From the NCBI RefSeq assembly GCF_000471025.2, contig NZ_CP015840.1, forward strand, positions 62,001-126,000: a DNA stretch of 64,000 nucleotides. Direction: 5' to 3'. The notes beneath the pieces were generated by a model. The model had not been told where the DNA came from. It saw nothing but the letters and a program-made list of their open reading frames with translations, and did not search any database. The translations under genes and the position numbers were made by a program. Below, piece by piece: positions 10,868-22,740 of the stretch (position 1 is its first letter; the number at the start of each line of letters is the position of its first letter). Source of the DNA: Chlamydia gallinacea 08-1274/3 (GTDB lineage: Bacteria; Chlamydiota; Chlamydiia; Chlamydiales; Chlamydiaceae).

Positions 10868-11248
10868 TTAGACCAAAACTTCGTTTTCTTGATGAAGAAT
10901 CTCATTTTTTAGAGCATCAAAAATAACATGAATTCTAATCTTTTTCCCATCAATAGTAAGATTAAAAACTACTGGGAATCTAGAAAACAGTAGTTGAAAG
11001 GGGATATCCACAGAATTACCTTGAACCGATACGGAAACAGCCGCATTCCCTAATAATGGGGAAGCATCATGAATTCTCATGCATAAGGTAGCAAATTGAC
11101 GAATCGCATTCCGTATCTCTGCATCAAAAGCGTACGTAGAAGAACAACAACTACACACTAAAACTTTCTCCAAACTAACTAAAGAGAAAGTAACTTCTCC
11201 TTCACAACAGCAAGGACAGGAAAAAACAAGCAACGAGTTATGGTTCAT
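10868..11248 (-). CDS. Small cysteine-rich zinc-ribbon-like protein
   Basis: A 126-residue protein beginning MNHNSLLV with a CPCCC cluster near residue 11 and a CSCC cluster near residue 32, followed by STYAFD. The pair of clusters looks like a zinc ribbon (or, less likely, an iron-sulfur site; the C. trachomatis homologue has been labelled a predicted ferredoxin). The C-terminal part has alternating strands, VFNLTIDGKKIRIHVIFDA. I chose ATG 11248, preceded by the purine run AAAGAAGATAAG; the longer reading from 11284 adds 12 residues that run back toward tal. It lies 56 bp after tal in the same orientation. Function is not known. Confidence 0.78.
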   Translation of the reverse strand: MNHNSLLVFSCPCCCEGEVTFSLVSLEKVLVCSCCSSTYAFDAEIRNAIRQFATLCMRIHDASPLLGNAAVSVSVQGNSVDIPFQLLFSRFPVVFNLTIDGKKIRIHVIFDALKNEILHQENEVLV

Positions 11249-11304
11249 CTTATCTTCTTTTATTTGCCTCCAAGCACTTTTCAACTTAAAGGCAGTTCTT
11301 TCTT

Positions 11305-12288
11305 TTACGCATCTTGCGCAGCTATTTGTTTAATAAACTCCGTGACCGCTGCCTCAAGAATTTGAGTATCTCCAGAGAATATTCGAATGCCTTCAGCAAG
11401 CTTTTCAGTAGCCATTGCATCTTCATTCATCAAGAACCGGAATACACTTTCCGTAAGTTCCACAGTTTGTAAATCTAATTTTTTAGCTTCTTCTACACTA
11501 AGCCTTCTAGTAATTGGCGACTGATCTTGCTTTAACTCATCCAATAACTTTGGAGAAATAGTTAATAAATCACACCCTGCTAGAGCAAGAATTTGTTCCT
11601 TCGTTCGGAAAGAGGCTGCCATAACTTGCGTAGGGATATCAAATTTCTTATAATACGTATAAATATTTGCTACGGAAGCTACTCCTGGATCTGAATCTAT
11701 GGAATACCCCTCTTCTCCGTAAGCTGCTATCCACCAGTCATAAATACGACCAACAAAAGGAGAAATGACAGTTGCTTTAGCTTGTGCAGCAGCAATAGCT
11801 TGGATAAGATTAAAAATCAGAGTAACGTTACAAGCAATTCCCTGCTTTTCCAATATCTCTACAGCACGAATACCTTCCCAGGTACCAGGAATTTTTACCA
11901 AAAGACGCTTTTTATCTCCTCCAGAAGCCTCAAACAATTGGCTTAAAAATACAGCCCTTTGCACCATAGCTTCTGTATTAAAAGAAAGACGAGCATCAAT
12001 CTCTAAAGACACGCGACCAGGAATGGTCTTGAGAATCTCTAAACCAAAATTTACTTGTATCTTGTCTAATACAAAAGTCAATGTCTGAACATCATCACCA
12101 TTTTGCCGAATTCCCCAAGCAATAGCCTCAGTTAACAATTCTTGATATTTTGTCTCCTGAGCCACCTTTAAAATAAGGGATGGATTCGTAGTTGCATCTT
12201 GAGCTCCAGAAACTTTAATTAATTCTGGATCACCAGTATCACAAACAATAACACTCCAGAGTTTTAGTTGATCAAATTGCTTAGGCAT
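11305..12288 (-). CDS. tal: Transaldolase
   Basis: Transfers a dihydroxyacetone unit between sedoheptulose-7-phosphate and glyceraldehyde-3-phosphate in the non-oxidative pentose phosphate pathway, cytosolic. The protein is about 327 residues and has the TalB-type motifs: [11 protein letters not shown] near the N-terminus, [11 protein letters not shown] with the Schiff-base lysine (KIP) in the middle, then CNVTLIF and [11 protein letters not shown]. Two in-frame ATGs exist, 12294 and 12288. An AGG lies six bases before the second but only one before the first, so 12288 is preferred ([11 protein letters not shown]). It lies downstream of rpoC behind a possible terminator. Very secure. Confidence 0.97.
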   Translation of the reverse strand: MPKQFDQLKLWSVIVCDTGDPELIKVSGAQDATTNPSLILKVAQETKYQELLTEAIAWGIRQNGDDVQTLTFVLDKIQVNFGLEILKTIPGRVSLEIDARLSFNTEAMVQRAVFLSQLFEASGGDKKRLLVKIPGTWEGIRAVEILEKQGIACNVTLIFNLIQAIAAAQAKATVISPFVGRIYDWWIAAYGEEGYSIDSDPGVASVANIYTYYKKFDIPTQVMAASFRTKEQILALAGCDLLTISPKLLDELKQDQSPITRRLSVEEAKKLDLQTVELTESVFRFLMNEDAMATEKLAEGIRIFSGDTQILEAAVTEFIKQIAAQDA

Positions 12289-12329
12289 AGGCATCCTGCT
12301 ATCACTATCCGTTTTTAGGCGAGGCTAAC

Positions 12330-12380
12330 AAAAAAAATCATTACTATCAAGGAGGTTATAAATAGAAGTTTAACCCCCTT
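12330..12380 (-). terminator. Candidate terminator after rpoC
   Basis: Read on the minus strand, arms AAGGGGGTTA and TAACCTCCTT (positions 12371-12380 and 12349-12358) form a 10-bp stem in RNA, allowing one G-U pair, with a 12-base loop. A run of eight T follows after 11 bases (12330-12337). The spacing to the T-run is longer than ideal, so efficiency is uncertain; it separates rpoC from tal. Confidence 0.45.
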
Positions 12381-12409
12381 AAACGATAACTATTTGACCT
12401 AGATTCTTT

Positions 12410-15400
12410 CTAACAAGCACATTCAGATTCGCTTACAAAATCAAAAACAAGCTCTTCTTGCTCTTGTTCCAAGTATTGCTTAATACGCTTATGAGTATCA
12501 AACCCTGTACCCCCCGGAATGATATGTCCCATAATGACATTTTCTTTAAATCCTAGGAGATAGTCGGTCTTACTACTACAAGCAGCATCAGTTAATACTC
12601 GAGTTGTGTCTTGGAAGGATGCCGCAGAAATAAAGGATTCTGTGCCAAGAGAGGCCTTAGTAATTCCTAATAATACGGGGACCGCCTGTGCAGGCTTACC
12701 ACCGTCTTCTTCTGTGCGACGATTTTCTTCATAAAACTCTTTCTTATTTACTTCCTCTCCAAAGAGCAAGGTTGTGTCTCCTGGGTCAGTAATTCGTACT
12801 TTTTGCAACATTTGACGTACAATAATTTCAATATGCTTATCATTAATATCTACACCTTGTAGACGATAAACTTCTTGAACCTCATTCACCAAGTATTTTT
12901 GCAATTCACGAACACCACATATTTCCAAAATTTCATGAGGAACCACTAAACCATCTGTCAACTGCTGGCCTTTCATGACATTATCACCGCGCTGAACAAT
13001 AAGATGTTTTGTTAAAGGAATCAAATGCTCTTCTTCCATTCCAGTCATCTCATCACGAACAACAAGAATACGCTTATTTTTTTGAATACCTTTAAAATCA
13101 ACAATACCATCAATTTTCGCAATATCAGCCGCATCTTCGGGTTTGCGAGCTTCTACTAATTCAGCAACTCGAGGTAAACCTCCAGTAATATCCTTCGTCT
13201 TAATAGCTCCCCGTGGCAATCTTGCTAATAACATACCTGCTTCCACTTTCTGTCCTTCTTCAACAGAAATAATAGCGCCAGAAGGAATAGCATAAGTTCC
13301 AACAAGTTCATTTAAGTCAGCATCAGCATAAATGGCTATCTGAGGATGTAACTCCCCGCGGTGTTGCTTAACAATTAACTCTACTAAACCTGTATTCTTA
13401 TTGACTACTTTCTCAGTAGAAATACCTTCTACTAAATCTTCGCACTTCACGTAACCAGGCTTATCACAAATAATTGGAATATTATGTAACTCAACTTCAG
13501 CTATTCTTTGTCCTACAGATACAGATTCTCCGTCTTTGACTAAAATTTTTACTCCAAGTTCTACGGGGAATGCCTCTAAACTTTCAATAGACTTTGTGCC
13601 TAATAGTTTTTTGTATTCCTCTAAACTTCGGCCTTCATCACGAACGACATGCAAAGCCCCTTTCTTATTCAGAACAAGATTATTGCCATCTTGACCAGTA
13701 ACGACACGCAAGTCCATGTATACCAAAATACCAGAACTATTCGTTATAATTTCTGGCGTAGAAGATGTTGCTGCAATACCTCCAAGGTGGAATGTTCTCA
13801 TGGTCAACTGTGTTCCGGGCTCTCCAATGGATTGCGCAGCAATAATACCTACAGCTTCTCCTAAGCCAATCAAACGGCCATTCGCAAGATTTAATCCGTA
13901 ACACTTAGCACAAACTCCCCGTCGACTTTCACAGGTCAGCGTAGAGCGAATTTTAATACTCTCAATACCTGCATCATCAATAACTTCTGCTTGTGCAGAA
14001 GTTAACACGTCTCCACTTTTAGCAAGAAGCTCGCTCTTATTCCCTGGTTGATAAATATCTTCTGCTACTGTACGACCATAAATGCGATCTCTTAATGGTA
14101 ATAATTCTTCCGATCCCTGACGGATGGCAGAAATTTCAATGTGATTTAATGTACCACAATCTTTCTCTGTAATAATGACATCTTGGGCTACATCAACAAG
14201 ACGACGTGTCAAATATCCTGAGTCTGCTGTTTTCAATGCTGTATCTGCTAGACCTTTTCTAGCTCCGTGCGAAGAAATTGAGTACTCAAGAACAGTAAGC
14301 CCTTCACGGAAATTCGACGTAATGGGGGATTCAATAATAGCTCCATTTGGTTTTGCCATTAAACCTCGCAATGCTCCCAACTGCTTCAACTGGGATTTAT
14401 TACCTCTAGCTCCCGAATCAATCATTAGGAATAAAGGATTATGCTTGCTCTTATTCTGCTTACTAATTTCTACATATAAAGCATCTGATAAAACCTCAGA
14501 CACCTCAGTCCAAATACTAATTGTCTTGGAATGACGTTCCCCTTCTGTAATAATACCATCATCGTACTGCTTCTTAACAACGGCGACTTTATCGTAAGCT
14601 TCTTTAAGAATATCGTTCTTAATTTCAGGAATTTTGACATCCTTTAATCCCATAGAAATTGCAGCTTTCGTTGCTTGAATAAACCCTAGATCTTTAAGAT
14701 CATCCAAGAAACGCACCGTAGATTCTAGGCCTACTTTTTTATAGCATTGTAAAATCAGCTCACTTATGCGCTTGCTGGGCATGCTGTAATTTTGAAAACC
14801 GAGCTCTTTAGGAACGATTCTATTAAATAATACACGTCCGGGTGTGGTTTCAATAATCTGACCATCTATACGAACTTTAATTTTTTCATGAATATGCAAC
14901 CCTCGTCCTATTTCATCTCGACGATTTTCGAATTGTTCATCAAGAAAACCACCTACCGAAAGAGCGCGCAGTACTTCTTTCTCGTCTTTAAATATCTTGA
15001 CTTTGCCTCCATGATCCTCTGGGAAATATGTAGGATCAGCCATAAGGTAGTACAATCCTAACGTCATGTCTTTCGATGGTATGGCTACCGGCTTTCCAGA
15101 TGACGGCAAGAAAATATTATCCGGTGCCATCATTAAGACCTTAGCTTCTAATTGCGCCTCTATAGATAAAGGTACGTGTACCGCCATTTGGTCTCCATCA
15201 AAGTCAGCGTTAAAAGCTGCGCAAACTAAAGGATGAACACGAATTGCCTTACCTTCAATTAGTACGGGTTCAAATGCTTGGATTCCTAAACGGTGTAGAG
15301 TTGGTGCTCGGTTAAGCAATACAGGATGACCTTTAATAATTTCTTCTAAAACATCCCAAACTTCAGGAGCTCCCCGTTGAATCATTTTCTTAGCAGAACG

Positions 15401-16591
15401 AATTGTATAAACACTTCCCTGATCTTTAAGTCTCTTAATAATAAAAGGCTCAAACAATTCAAGGGCCATCTCTTTCGGAAGACCACATTGATTGAACTTC
15501 AACTCTGGACCAACGATAATTACAGAACGCCCGGAATAGTCAACGCGTTTACCTAAAAGATTTTGTCGAAAACGACCATTCTTTCCTTTTAGCATCTCTG
15601 AAAGAGATTTCAAAGGACGATTCCCTGCTCCCATGACAGGATGTCCATGACGGCCATTGTCAAACAAGGCATCTACTGCTTCCTGCAACATACGCTTTTC
15701 ATTACGAACGATAACTTCAGGAGTTTTCAATCTCAAAATCGCTTTGAGACGATTATTTCGGTTAATTACACGACGATAAAGATCATTTAAATCCGAAGTT
15801 GCAAATCTTCCACCATCCAAAGGTACTAGAGGACGTAAATCTGGGGGAACTACAGGAACATTTTTTAAGACCATCCATTCAGGATGATTAGAAGATGAGA
15901 CAAAACCTTCAATAATTTTTAATCGCTTAGCAAGCTTCATACGAGCTTGTTGCGACTTTGTCTTTCTTAAACGATCTTTAAGCTCTTTCAACAAACTGGG
16001 GAGATCTTCTGATTTCAATAAATCATAAATAGCTTCTCCACCCATTTTCGCAACAAAAGCATCTTTCCCCCATTTCTCAATAACCTCACGATATTGAGCA
16101 TCGTTCAAAAGTTGCTTTTTATTTAGGTCCGTTTTACCTGGATCAATAACTACATACTCTTCATAGTAAATAATTCTTTCCAGGTCGGATGCTGTCATTC
16201 CTAAAACATTACCTATTCGAGAAGGGGTCGTCTTGAAAAACCAGATATGTACAATAGGAACAGCTAGCTCAATATGAGCCATACGTTCACGCCGCACTTT
16301 AGAAAGAGTAACCTCAACTCCACAACGATCGCAAACAATCCCTTTGTGTTTGATCTTTTTGTATTTACCGCAACAACACTCCCAATCTTTAGTGGGCCCA
16401 AAAATCTTCTCGCAAAACAACCCACCTTTCTCGGGCTTAAAGGTACGATAATTTATTGTTTCGGGCTTTTTAATTTCTCCACAAGACCACTTATCACGAA
16501 TAATAACATCTGAGGCAATTCCTATTTCCAACTTATCAAATAGTCCCTCTTTCGACAAAGTGTTAATATCTCGAGAATTTTCTCCGAACAT
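12410..16591 (-). CDS. rpoC: RNA polymerase beta' subunit
   Basis: The catalytic clamp subunit, about 1393 residues. Visible motifs: the N-terminal zinc site [20 protein letters not shown] (C-x-C...C-x2-C), the active-site Mg-binding loop [12 protein letters not shown], the trigger-loop/bridge region around [16 protein letters not shown], the second zinc site [13 protein letters not shown], and the C-terminal FENVIMGH-like segment [16 protein letters not shown] start it at ATG 16591 (MFGENSRDI), which has GGAG eight bases upstream; the longer ATG at 16624 would overlap the rpoB stop and adds [11 protein letters not shown]. It follows rpoB by 25 bp in one operon. Very secure. Confidence 0.98.
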   Translation of the reverse strand: MFGENSRDINTLSKEGLFDKLEIGIASDVIIRDKWSCGEIKKPETINYRTFKPEKGGLFCEKIFGPTKDWECCCGKYKKIKHKGIVCDRCGVEVTLSKVRRERMAHIELAVPIVHIWFFKTTPSRIGNVLGMTASDLERIIYYEEYVVIDPGKTDLNKKQLLNDAQYREVIEKWGKDAFVAKMGGEAIYDLLKSEDLPSLLKELKDRLRKTKSQQARMKLAKRLKIIEGFVSSSNHPEWMVLKNVPVVPPDLRPLVPLDGGRFATSDLNDLYRRVINRNNRLKAILRLKTPEVIVRNEKRMLQEAVDALFDNGRHGHPVMGAGNRPLKSLSEMLKGKNGRFRQNLLGKRVDYSGRSVIIVGPELKFNQCGLPKEMALELFEPFIIKRLKDQGSVYTIRSAKKMIQRGAPEVWDVLEEIIKGHPVLLNRAPTLHRLGIQAFEPVLIEGKAIRVHPLVCAAFNADFDGDQMAVHVPLSIEAQLEAKVLMMAPDNIFLPSSGKPVAIPSKDMTLGLYYLMADPTYFPEDHGGKVKIFKDEKEVLRALSVGGFLDEQFENRRDEIGRGLHIHEKIKVRIDGQIIETTPGRVLFNRIVPKELGFQNYSMPSKRISELILQCYKKVGLESTVRFLDDLKDLGFIQATKAAISMGLKDVKIPEIKNDILKEAYDKVAVVKKQYDDGIITEGERHSKTISIWTEVSEVLSDALYVEISKQNKSKHNPLFLMIDSGARGNKSQLKQLGALRGLMAKPNGAIIESPITSNFREGLTVLEYSISSHGARKGLADTALKTADSGYLTRRLVDVAQDVIITEKDCGTLNHIEISAIRQGSEELLPLRDRIYGRTVAEDIYQPGNKSELLAKSGDVLTSAQAEVIDDAGIESIKIRSTLTCESRRGVCAKCYGLNLANGRLIGLGEAVGIIAAQSIGEPGTQLTMRTFHLGGIAATSSTPEIITNSSGILVYMDLRVVTGQDGNNLVLNKKGALHVVRDEGRSLEEYKKLLGTKSIESLEAFPVELGVKILVKDGESVSVGQRIAEVELHNIPIICDKPGYVKCEDLVEGISTEKVVNKNTGLVELIVKQHRGELHPQIAIYADADLNELVGTYAIPSGAIISVEEGQKVEAGMLLARLPRGAIKTKDITGGLPRVAELVEARKPEDAADIAKIDGIVDFKGIQKNKRILVVRDEMTGMEEEHLIPLTKHLIVQRGDNVMKGQQLTDGLVVPHEILEICGVRELQKYLVNEVQEVYRLQGVDINDKHIEIIVRQMLQKVRITDPGDTTLLFGEEVNKKEFYEENRRTEEDGGKPAQAVPVLLGITKASLGTESFISAASFQDTTRVLTDAACSSKTDYLLGFKENVIMGHIIPGGTGFDTHKRIKQYLEQEQEELVFDFVSESECAC

Positions 16592-16616
16592 TCGCGCTTT
16601 CTCCAACAAGTAAGTT

Positions 16617-19600
16617 TTAAGCATCTACTACCATAGGACGGACATCAAGCCCTAAACCTTGCATTTCTTTAATCAAAACATTAAATGATTCTGGTGTACC
16701 TGATTTTAAGAGATTTTCTCCCTTAACAATTGACTCATAAATTCTTGTTCTACCAGAAACATCGTCCGATTTTACCGTGAGAATTTCTTGGAGCATATGA
16801 GCTACACCATAAGCCTCTAAAGCCCATACCTCCATTTCACCAAATCTCTGTCCCCCCATCTGAGCTTTCCCTCCGAGGGGTTGTTGAGTGACTAGAGAAT
16901 AAGGACCAATAGACCTTGCATGAATCTTATCGGCAATTAAGTGGCTCAATTTCAGCATATAAATATAGCCAATAACTACCGTATTATCAAATCTTTCTCC
17001 TGTCTTTCCATCATACAGATAGGACTTACCATCTGCCGGCAATCCCTGCTCTATCATCATATCCCAAATACGAGACTCTGGAAACCCTTCAAATACGGGA
17101 GTTTTTACATAAATACCGGCAGTTTTTGCAGCATAACCAAGATGAGTTTCTAATACTTGTCCCAAGTTCATCCTAGATGGCACCCCAAGAGGATTTAAAA
17201 TCATCTGTACAGTTTCACCATTTGCTAAGTAAGGCATATCAGCTTCAGGAACAATTTTAGAAACAACTCCTTTGTTTCCATGACGTCCTGCCATTTTGTC
17301 CCCAACCTGAAGTTTTCTTTTTGAAGCTACATAAACCTTGACCTGACGGATAACACCATGGTCTAGATCTGCGTCGCCTTCACGAATATGCTCAACTTCC
17401 GTTTTATAATTGATTTCCAAACGTTGTAACGAGGTTTCATATTCAGAAAGAATGCTTTTCAACATATCGTAGATTTCACAAGAAGGCATGAGAAGATCAA
17501 CCAAGCTTTCTTTCTCAAGAAACTCGATAGTTTCTTGATCAAAGATAGCACCTTCAGGAACTAAAATATCCGCAGTACGACGATGAACTATAGCAGCGGG
17601 GGCCTTTTCATTAAGTAACAAAGCTCCCAACTTTTCACGATATTCTGTCTTCAATAGAGCAACTTGATTCTTGTATCCTTTTTGTAAATCTTTTAAATGA
17701 ACAGCTTCTTCTACAAGCTCATCATCACTTTTTGATAATCGGTCTTTTCTACTAAAGACCTTAACATCCATGACAACTCCTTCGGTCCCAGGAGGCACTG
17801 TAAGAGAAGCATCCTTAACATCAGCTGCCTTCTCACCAAAAATAGCACGCAATAAGCGCTCTTCAGGAGCAAGCTCAGTTTCCGACTTTGGCGTAATTTT
17901 ACCAACAAGAATATCCCCTGGCTTAACCTCAGCTCCAATACGAATAATTCCATCTTCACCTAGGTTAGCTAAAACCTCTTCCGAAACATTAGGAATGTCT
18001 CGAGTAATCTCTTCTTTTCCTAACTTAGTATCCCGAGCTGTCAACTCAAATTCCTCAATGTAAATAGAGGTGTAGGCATCTTGCTTAATTAACTTTTCAG
18101 AAATAATAATGGCATCCTCAAAGTTGTAGCCATACCAAGGCATGAAGGCAACAAGAATATTCTTGCCCAAAGCAAGTTCACCTCGATCTGTAGCAGGACC
18201 GTCAGCAATCACATCGCCTTTAACAATCACATCACCAACAGAACATAAAGGACGTTGATTAATGCATGTACCCGAATTGGATCGTAGGAATTTCTTTAAA
18301 TGATATGTACGCTTAATCGTTGGATTGTATTTAGCTGCAACCACTACCTTGTAGCCATCAACGTAATCCACGACACCATCTTCTTCTGCAACAACAATCG
18401 CTCCAGAATCTTTTGCTGCGCGCGCTTCTAATCCTGTTCCCACGATAGGAGCCTCTGCTTTCAATAAAGGCACAGCTTGGCGTTGCATGTTGGATCCCAT
18501 AAGAGCTCGGTTAGCATCATCATGTTCTAAGAAAGGAATCAACCCAGTCACAATAGAAACTAATTGCTTAGGCGACACATCCATATGGGTCACAGTACTT
18601 GTATCAGCTTCAAAAGCCTCTCCTCGATACCTAGCCCAACAAACAGGATCAGTAAACATATTAAACTCATCCAAATTTGCCGATGCTTGAGCTATGACAC
18701 ACTCTTCTTCAACATCAGCTGTCATATACTCAATTTCATCTGTGACTACTCCATCCCTAACAATACGATATGGGGTTTCAATGAATCCGAATTCATTAAT
18801 CTTTGCAAAAGCTGATAAGGAGGTAATCAAACCAATATTTGGCCCTTCCGGGGTTTCAATAGGACAAATACGCCCATAATGGCTAGCGTGAACGTCACGC
18901 ACTTCGAATCCAGCTCTTTCTCGATTCAAACCTCCAGGACCCAAGGCAGATAAACGACGCTTATGAGTTAACTCTGCCACTGGATTCGTTTGATCCATAA
19001 ACTGAGAAAGCTGTGAACGTCCAAAAAAGTCTTTGAGAACACTGGCTAAACCTTTCGCAGAAATAATCTTTCCTGGGATCAATGTGTCCGAAGAGAAATC
19101 AAAAAGATTCATCCTTTCTCGAACAATTTTTTCCATTCTAGCCAAACCAGAGCGGCATTGATTTTGGATGAGCTCTCCTACTGAACGCACACGACGATTT
19201 GCTAAATGATCAATATCATCAATCGAAGCCTTATCATCTCCCATTTTTAAGCGAATAAGGTACTTTAATGCGCCAATAACATCTTCTTTTCTCAAAGTAA
19301 CTTGAGATAAAGACTCTTCATCCATAGGAAAACCAAGTTTCCTATTTAACTTATAGCGACCCACTCTGCCTAGATTATAGCGCTTAGGATCAAAGAAAAG
19401 TCGCATGATTGTTGAACGTGCATTAGCTAAGGTTGCTGGCTCACCGGGCCGTAATCTTCTATAAAAATCTTTTAAAGCCGCTTCATAGGAATCCGTTGGA
19501 TCTTTTGCCAACATTTTAATAATGGGGTGGCTTTCATCAGCTTCTACAGCAATTTTTAATGTAGAAATATTAGCATCCAGCATTCTTTTCAGCATAGCAG

Positions 19601-20375
19601 TGCTCAGCTTCTCCCCTGCTTTTCCATATACTAGAGACGAAGCTTCATCAATCACGTTATCGGCTAAAATTTTACCGACTAAAATAGTAAAATCTTTTTC
19701 GCTTTTTAACGCATATTCTTCTACTTGGAAAAATTCCTCAATGATATCCGCATCCGATGAGTAACCTAAAGCGCGAATAAACGTCATTGCTAGAATCTTA
19801 CGACGACGTTTCTTTCTATCAATATGAATATAAATTAAATCATTGACATCAAAAATAGCTTCTAACCAACTTCCTCGGTAAGGTATTATTCTAAAAGAAA
19901 ATAAGACATTCCCCTTAGAGTGCTTTTCCTGTTCAAAATTAATTCCTGGTGATCTATGAACCTGAGACACAATTACTCTTTCTGCACCATTAATAATAAA
20001 TGTGCCCTTATCAGTCATTATGGGTATAGTACCCATATACACTTCTTCTTCTTTAATCCCAGTTTCATCAGTGAGTCGGAAACGAACTTTTAAAGTTACA
20101 CTATAAGTAATGCCTCTACGAATACATTCCTCAGGAGAATATTTAGGCACACCTAAATTATACGAGAGATATTCTAAAATAGTAGCTTCATTATAAGATT
20201 TAATGGGGAATATTTCCCGGAAGACCTCTTCTAAACCAATATTCTCGCGTTCTTCAGCTAGTTTATCCATCTGAAGAAATTGCTTATACGATTTAATTTG
20301 AACTTCAATAAGATTTGGAAGATCTAAAATATCTTCCTTTTTTTTGACACTAACCCGTTCTGGGCATTTGAACAT
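16617..20375 (-). CDS. rpoB: RNA polymerase beta subunit
   Basis: A 1252-residue core polymerase subunit. The rifampicin region (about 18925-19023) reads [20 protein letters not shown] then LSALGPGG, with the residues equivalent to E. coli D516, H526 and S531 all wild-type. Conserved blocks [32 protein letters not shown] and [14 protein letters not shown] are present, as is the C-terminal [17 protein letters not shown] (shown in part). The start [17 protein letters not shown] is 154 bp after rplL, behind an A/T-rich hairpin that may set the ratio of ribosomal protein to polymerase synthesis. Very secure. Confidence 0.98.
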   Translation of the reverse strand: MFKCPERVSVKKKEDILDLPNLIEVQIKSYKQFLQMDKLAEERENIGLEEVFREIFPIKSYNEATILEYLSYNLGVPKYSPEECIRRGITYSVTLKVRFRLTDETGIKEEEVYMGTIPIMTDKGTFIINGAERVIVSQVHRSPGINFEQEKHSKGNVLFSFRIIPYRGSWLEAIFDVNDLIYIHIDRKKRRRKILAMTFIRALGYSSDADIIEEFFQVEEYALKSEKDFTILVGKILADNVIDEASSLVYGKAGEKLSTAMLKRMLDANISTLKIAVEADESHPIIKMLAKDPTDSYEAALKDFYRRLRPGEPATLANARSTIMRLFFDPKRYNLGRVGRYKLNRKLGFPMDEESLSQVTLRKEDVIGALKYLIRLKMGDDKASIDDIDHLANRRVRSVGELIQNQCRSGLARMEKIVRERMNLFDFSSDTLIPGKIISAKGLASVLKDFFGRSQLSQFMDQTNPVAELTHKRRLSALGPGGLNRERAGFEVRDVHASHYGRICPIETPEGPNIGLITSLSAFAKINEFGFIETPYRIVRDGVVTDEIEYMTADVEEECVIAQASANLDEFNMFTDPVCWARYRGEAFEADTSTVTHMDVSPKQLVSIVTGLIPFLEHDDANRALMGSNMQRQAVPLLKAEAPIVGTGLEARAAKDSGAIVVAEEDGVVDYVDGYKVVVAAKYNPTIKRTYHLKKFLRSNSGTCINQRPLCSVGDVIVKGDVIADGPATDRGELALGKNILVAFMPWYGYNFEDAIIISEKLIKQDAYTSIYIEEFELTARDTKLGKEEITRDIPNVSEEVLANLGEDGIIRIGAEVKPGDILVGKITPKSETELAPEERLLRAIFGEKAADVKDASLTVPPGTEGVVMDVKVFSRKDRLSKSDDELVEEAVHLKDLQKGYKNQVALLKTEYREKLGALLLNEKAPAAIVHRRTADILVPEGAIFDQETIEFLEKESLVDLLMPSCEIYDMLKSILSEYETSLQRLEINYKTEVEHIREGDADLDHGVIRQVKVYVASKRKLQVGDKMAGRHGNKGVVSKIVPEADMPYLANGETVQMILNPLGVPSRMNLGQVLETHLGYAAKTAGIYVKTPVFEGFPESRIWDMMIEQGLPADGKSYLYDGKTGERFDNTVVIGYIYMLKLSHLIADKIHARSIGPYSLVTQQPLGGKAQMGGQRFGEMEVWALEAYGVAHMLQEILTVKSDDVSGRTRIYESIVKGENLLKSGTPESFNVLIKEMQGLGLDVRPMVVDA

Positions 20376-20477
20376 GCGAGCTCTCCTAATAAGAATTTAT
20401 TATGATGCCAAAAAGCTCCCCTAAAAAGACCTACGTATACTTGGCAGAGGGAATATTACGATTGTACACAATGATAA

Positions 20478-20517
20478 AAAAGAAAAGAAAAATCTTATAT
20501 TTATAGGATTTTTCTTT
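20478..20517 (-). terminator. Hairpin in the rplL-rpoB interval (attenuator candidate)
   Basis: Positions 20484-20499 and 20502-20517 are near-perfect inverted arms (15 of 16 pairs), read on the minus strand as AAAGAAAAATCCTATA and TATAAGATTTTTCTTT, followed by CTTTTTT. It begins 13 bp after the rplL stop and about 100 bp before the rpoB start. In E. coli a partial terminator at the same place reduces rpoBC transcription relative to rplJL; the same use here is inference. Confidence 0.6.
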
Positions 20518-20529
20518 CCTAAAAGGATA

Positions 20530-20922
20530 TTATAAGCCCTTCAATGAAGCTTTCGCTCCTGCTTCTTGCAGTTTTTTTACTGTTTCTTCAGCATCAGACT
20601 TAGAAGTCTTCTCTTTAATAGTTTTAGGCAAACCTTCTGTCATTTCCTTAGCTTCTTTTAAAGCCAAACCAGTAACTTCTCGTACTACTTTTAAAACGCC
20701 TATCTTCTTATCAGCAGGAAGATCTTCTAAAATCACAGCAAATTCCGTAGATTCTGCTGCAGCAGATTCTCCACCAGCAACAGCACCACCAGCAACGGCC
20801 ATTACAGGAGCAGCAGCTGTAACACCCCACTTGTCTTCTAATGCTTGTTTTAAATTAGCTAATTCCATGACTGTTAAGTTGCTTAACGTCTCTACTAATT
20901 GTTCTAAATTTTGTGTTGTCAC
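20530..20922 (-). CDS. rplL: 50S ribosomal protein L7/L12
   Basis: A 130-residue acidic stalk protein of the large ribosomal subunit that recruits translation GTPases. The N-terminal dimerisation helix is followed by an Ala/Gly-rich hinge (PVMAVAGGAVAGGESAAAE) and the C-terminal domain from TEFAVILEDLPADKKIGVLK with LKEAKEMTEGLPK. Length and domain order are standard. It lies 42 bp after rplJ. Very secure. Confidence 0.97.
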   Translation of the reverse strand: MTTQNLEQLVETLSNLTVMELANLKQALEDKWGVTAAAPVMAVAGGAVAGGESAAAESTEFAVILEDLPADKKIGVLKVVREVTGLALKEAKEMTEGLPKTIKEKTSKSDAEETVKKLQEAGAKASLKGL

Positions 20923-20964
20923 TTTTGTCTCCCTTTTACCTACTTAAGAGTTTTAACATTCTTC

Positions 20965-21477
20965 TTAGTTCTTCTCTAATTTCTGATGAATACAGGAAAT
21001 AACACCAGAGAGAGCCGAATTCATAATTCCAACAACATGAGACATTGGAGCAGCTAATACTCCCACAAATTGCTGCCTGAGCTCTTTCATTGACGGTAAT
21101 TTAGCTATAGCCTCTACTTCTTTTCCAGATAAAGAGGCATTGTCAATACGTCCAGCAAGAAAAACCAATGAATCTTCGTGTTGTTTATTAAAATCTAACA
21201 CTTGTTTTGCTGCTGAAACTGGATCATCGTAAGAAAATACAACACCTAAATGTCCGTTTGTGTCAGAAAAGTCTATATCAAAGCCCGCATTTTCTATAGC
21301 TTTGAAAAAAATGCGCTTTTTTAATACTTCAAATTCGGCAGAAACCCCAGAAAGGGTATTACGAAATTCCCTAGAATGCGCCGCTGTAAATCCAAAATAC
21401 CTTAATAAAATAAAACCTTGGGATGCCGAGACTTTTTCCTCTATCTCTTGAAGGAGTAATTTCTTTTCTTCTTTCAT
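20965..21477 (-). CDS. rplJ: 50S ribosomal protein L10
   Basis: A 170-residue protein that anchors the L7/L12 dimers to the ribosome stalk base. The N-terminal rRNA-binding domain ([40 protein letters not shown] in part) and the C-terminal helix for L12 binding (about 135-165) are recognisable. The start ATG 21477 is 13 bp after the rplA stop. It may autoregulate the operon with L12 as in other bacteria, but I did not find the leader structure. Secure. Confidence 0.95.
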   Translation of the reverse strand: MKEEKKLLLQEIEEKVSASQGFILLRYFGFTAAHSREFRNTLSGVSAEFEVLKKRIFFKAIENAGFDIDFSDTNGHLGVVFSYDDPVSAAKQVLDFNKQHEDSLVFLAGRIDNASLSGKEVEAIAKLPSMKELRQQFVGVLAAPMSHVVGIMNSALSGVISCIHQKLEKN

Positions 21478-21490
21478 TTTCCCTCTCGAA

Positions 21491-22189
21491 TTAAGACGCC
21501 ATTAATTCCCTAGTATCTATAGAAATGCCAGGCCCCATAGTTGAGGAAACAGTAAACGATACTAAATACTGTCCCTTAGATGTGGGCGGCTTAGCTTTAA
21601 TTAGGGCCGAGCATAATGCCTCAATATTTTCCTTAATATGCAAACTATCAAATGAAAGCTTACCAACACCGGCATTACATACACCAGCACGATCCGCCTT
21701 AAACTCTATTTTCCCCTTACGCAATTCTGTAATTGCTTTAGAAACATCTGTTGTTACTGTGCCAGCTTTGGGTGTTGGCATAAGATTTCTAGGGCCTAAA
21801 ACTTTTCCAAGCTTACCTACTTCTCGCATCATATCAGGAGTAGCCACAGCAACATTAAAATCTACCCAACCACCCCGAATCTTCTCTACAAGATCATTAC
21901 TGCCAACAAAATCCGCCCCTGCATTCATAGCCTCTTGAGCTTTCTCTCCAGCAGCAAACACAAGAATTTTTAAAGTTTTACCTGTGCCATGAGGCAAAGA
22001 AACAGATCCACGAATTTGTTGATCACTTTTTTTGACATCTATACCTAACTTTACAGACACATCAACAGTCTGATCAAACTTGACTTTAGGACACTGCTTT
22101 AAAATATCTATAGCTTCTTCTAAAGAATACAATTTTGCAAAATCATATTTTTTTAAGATGCCTTGTATACGCTTTCCATGTTTTGTCAT
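21491..22189 (-). CDS. rplA: 50S ribosomal protein L1
   Basis: A 232-residue L1-stalk protein. It shows the family signature around [19 protein letters not shown], plus [20 protein letters not shown] and the C-terminal [17 protein letters not shown]. Length is standard (about 230). It sits 19 bp after rplK in the usual rplK-rplA-rplJ-rplL order. L1 commonly represses its own operon by binding the rplK leader; a hairpin upstream of rplK is listed separately. Very secure. Confidence 0.97.
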   Translation of the reverse strand: MTKHGKRIQGILKKYDFAKLYSLEEAIDILKQCPKVKFDQTVDVSVKLGIDVKKSDQQIRGSVSLPHGTGKTLKILVFAAGEKAQEAMNAGADFVGSNDLVEKIRGGWVDFNVAVATPDMMREVGKLGKVLGPRNLMPTPKAGTVTTDVSKAITELRKGKIEFKADRAGVCNAGVGKLSFDSLHIKENIEALCSALIKAKPPTSKGQYLVSFTVSSTMGPGISIDTRELMAS

Positions 22190-22208
22190 AATTATGCGAC
22201 TCTTTAAT

Positions 22209-22634
22209 TTACTCGACGTCTATTCCCATACTTCGGGCCGTTCCTTCCACCATACGTTTCGCGGAATCTAAACTAATAACATCCATATCTTTCATTTTTT
22301 GTTCAGCAATAAGCTGTACTTGCTCCTGAGTTAACTTTCCAACCTTATTTCTATTCGGAATTTTTGATCCGGATTCTAAATTCAAAATTTTCTTAATCAA
22401 AGAAGACACAGGAGGCTGTTTAGTTATAAAGGAAAAAGTTTTATCCGAATAAACAGTAATCACTACTGGTAATAAATCCCCTGGACGATTCTGCGTGGCC
22501 GCATTAAATTCCTTACAGAATCCCATAATATTTACACCCGCAGCTCCTAAAGCCGGTCCTATTGGCGGAGCTGGGTTTGCTTTTCCCGCAGGAATTTGCA
22601 ATTTAATTAATTTAATTACTTTTTTATTCGACAT
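22209..22634 (-). CDS. rplK: 50S ribosomal protein L11
   Basis: A 141-residue protein of the GTPase-associated centre. The N-terminal [20 protein letters not shown] motif and the C-terminal rRNA-binding domain ([10 protein letters not shown]-type ending [13 protein letters not shown]) are clear. Length is exactly typical. It follows nusG by 106 bp, the largest gap within the secE-rplL run, which contains a 7-bp stem-loop. Very secure. Confidence 0.98.
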   Translation of the reverse strand: MSNKKVIKLIKLQIPAGKANPAPPIGPALGAAGVNIMGFCKEFNAATQNRPGDLLPVVITVYSDKTFSFITKQPPVSSLIKKILNLESGSKIPNRNKVGKLTQEQVQLIAEQKMKDMDVISLDSAKRMVEGTARSMGIDVE

Positions 22635-22667
22635 ACTAACTAAACCTTATTCTATCTTGACTCTCTC

Positions 22668-22684
22668 CTCTGAAATATTCAGAG
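22668..22684 (-). promoter_or_regulatory. Stem-loop in the rplK leader
   Basis: CTCTGAA (22668-22674) and TTCAGAG (22678-22684) are perfect inverted arms around ATA, 34 bp upstream of the rplK ATG in the nusG-rplK gap. There is no T-run, so it is not a standard terminator. L1 feedback binding or RNA processing are possible roles; the sequence itself only shows the hairpin. Confidence 0.35.
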
Positions 22685-22740
22685 AGGAAACGAAAAACTA
22701 AAATTATAAGAAGATGAGAAATAAGAATACATAAAATTCC

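Noticed and set aside
17770-18063. Open plus-strand frame of 97 codons inside rpoB, and similar antisense frames in rpoB, rpoC and rplA
   Set aside because: They are the reverse frames of highly conserved genes and have no family features or ribosome sites.
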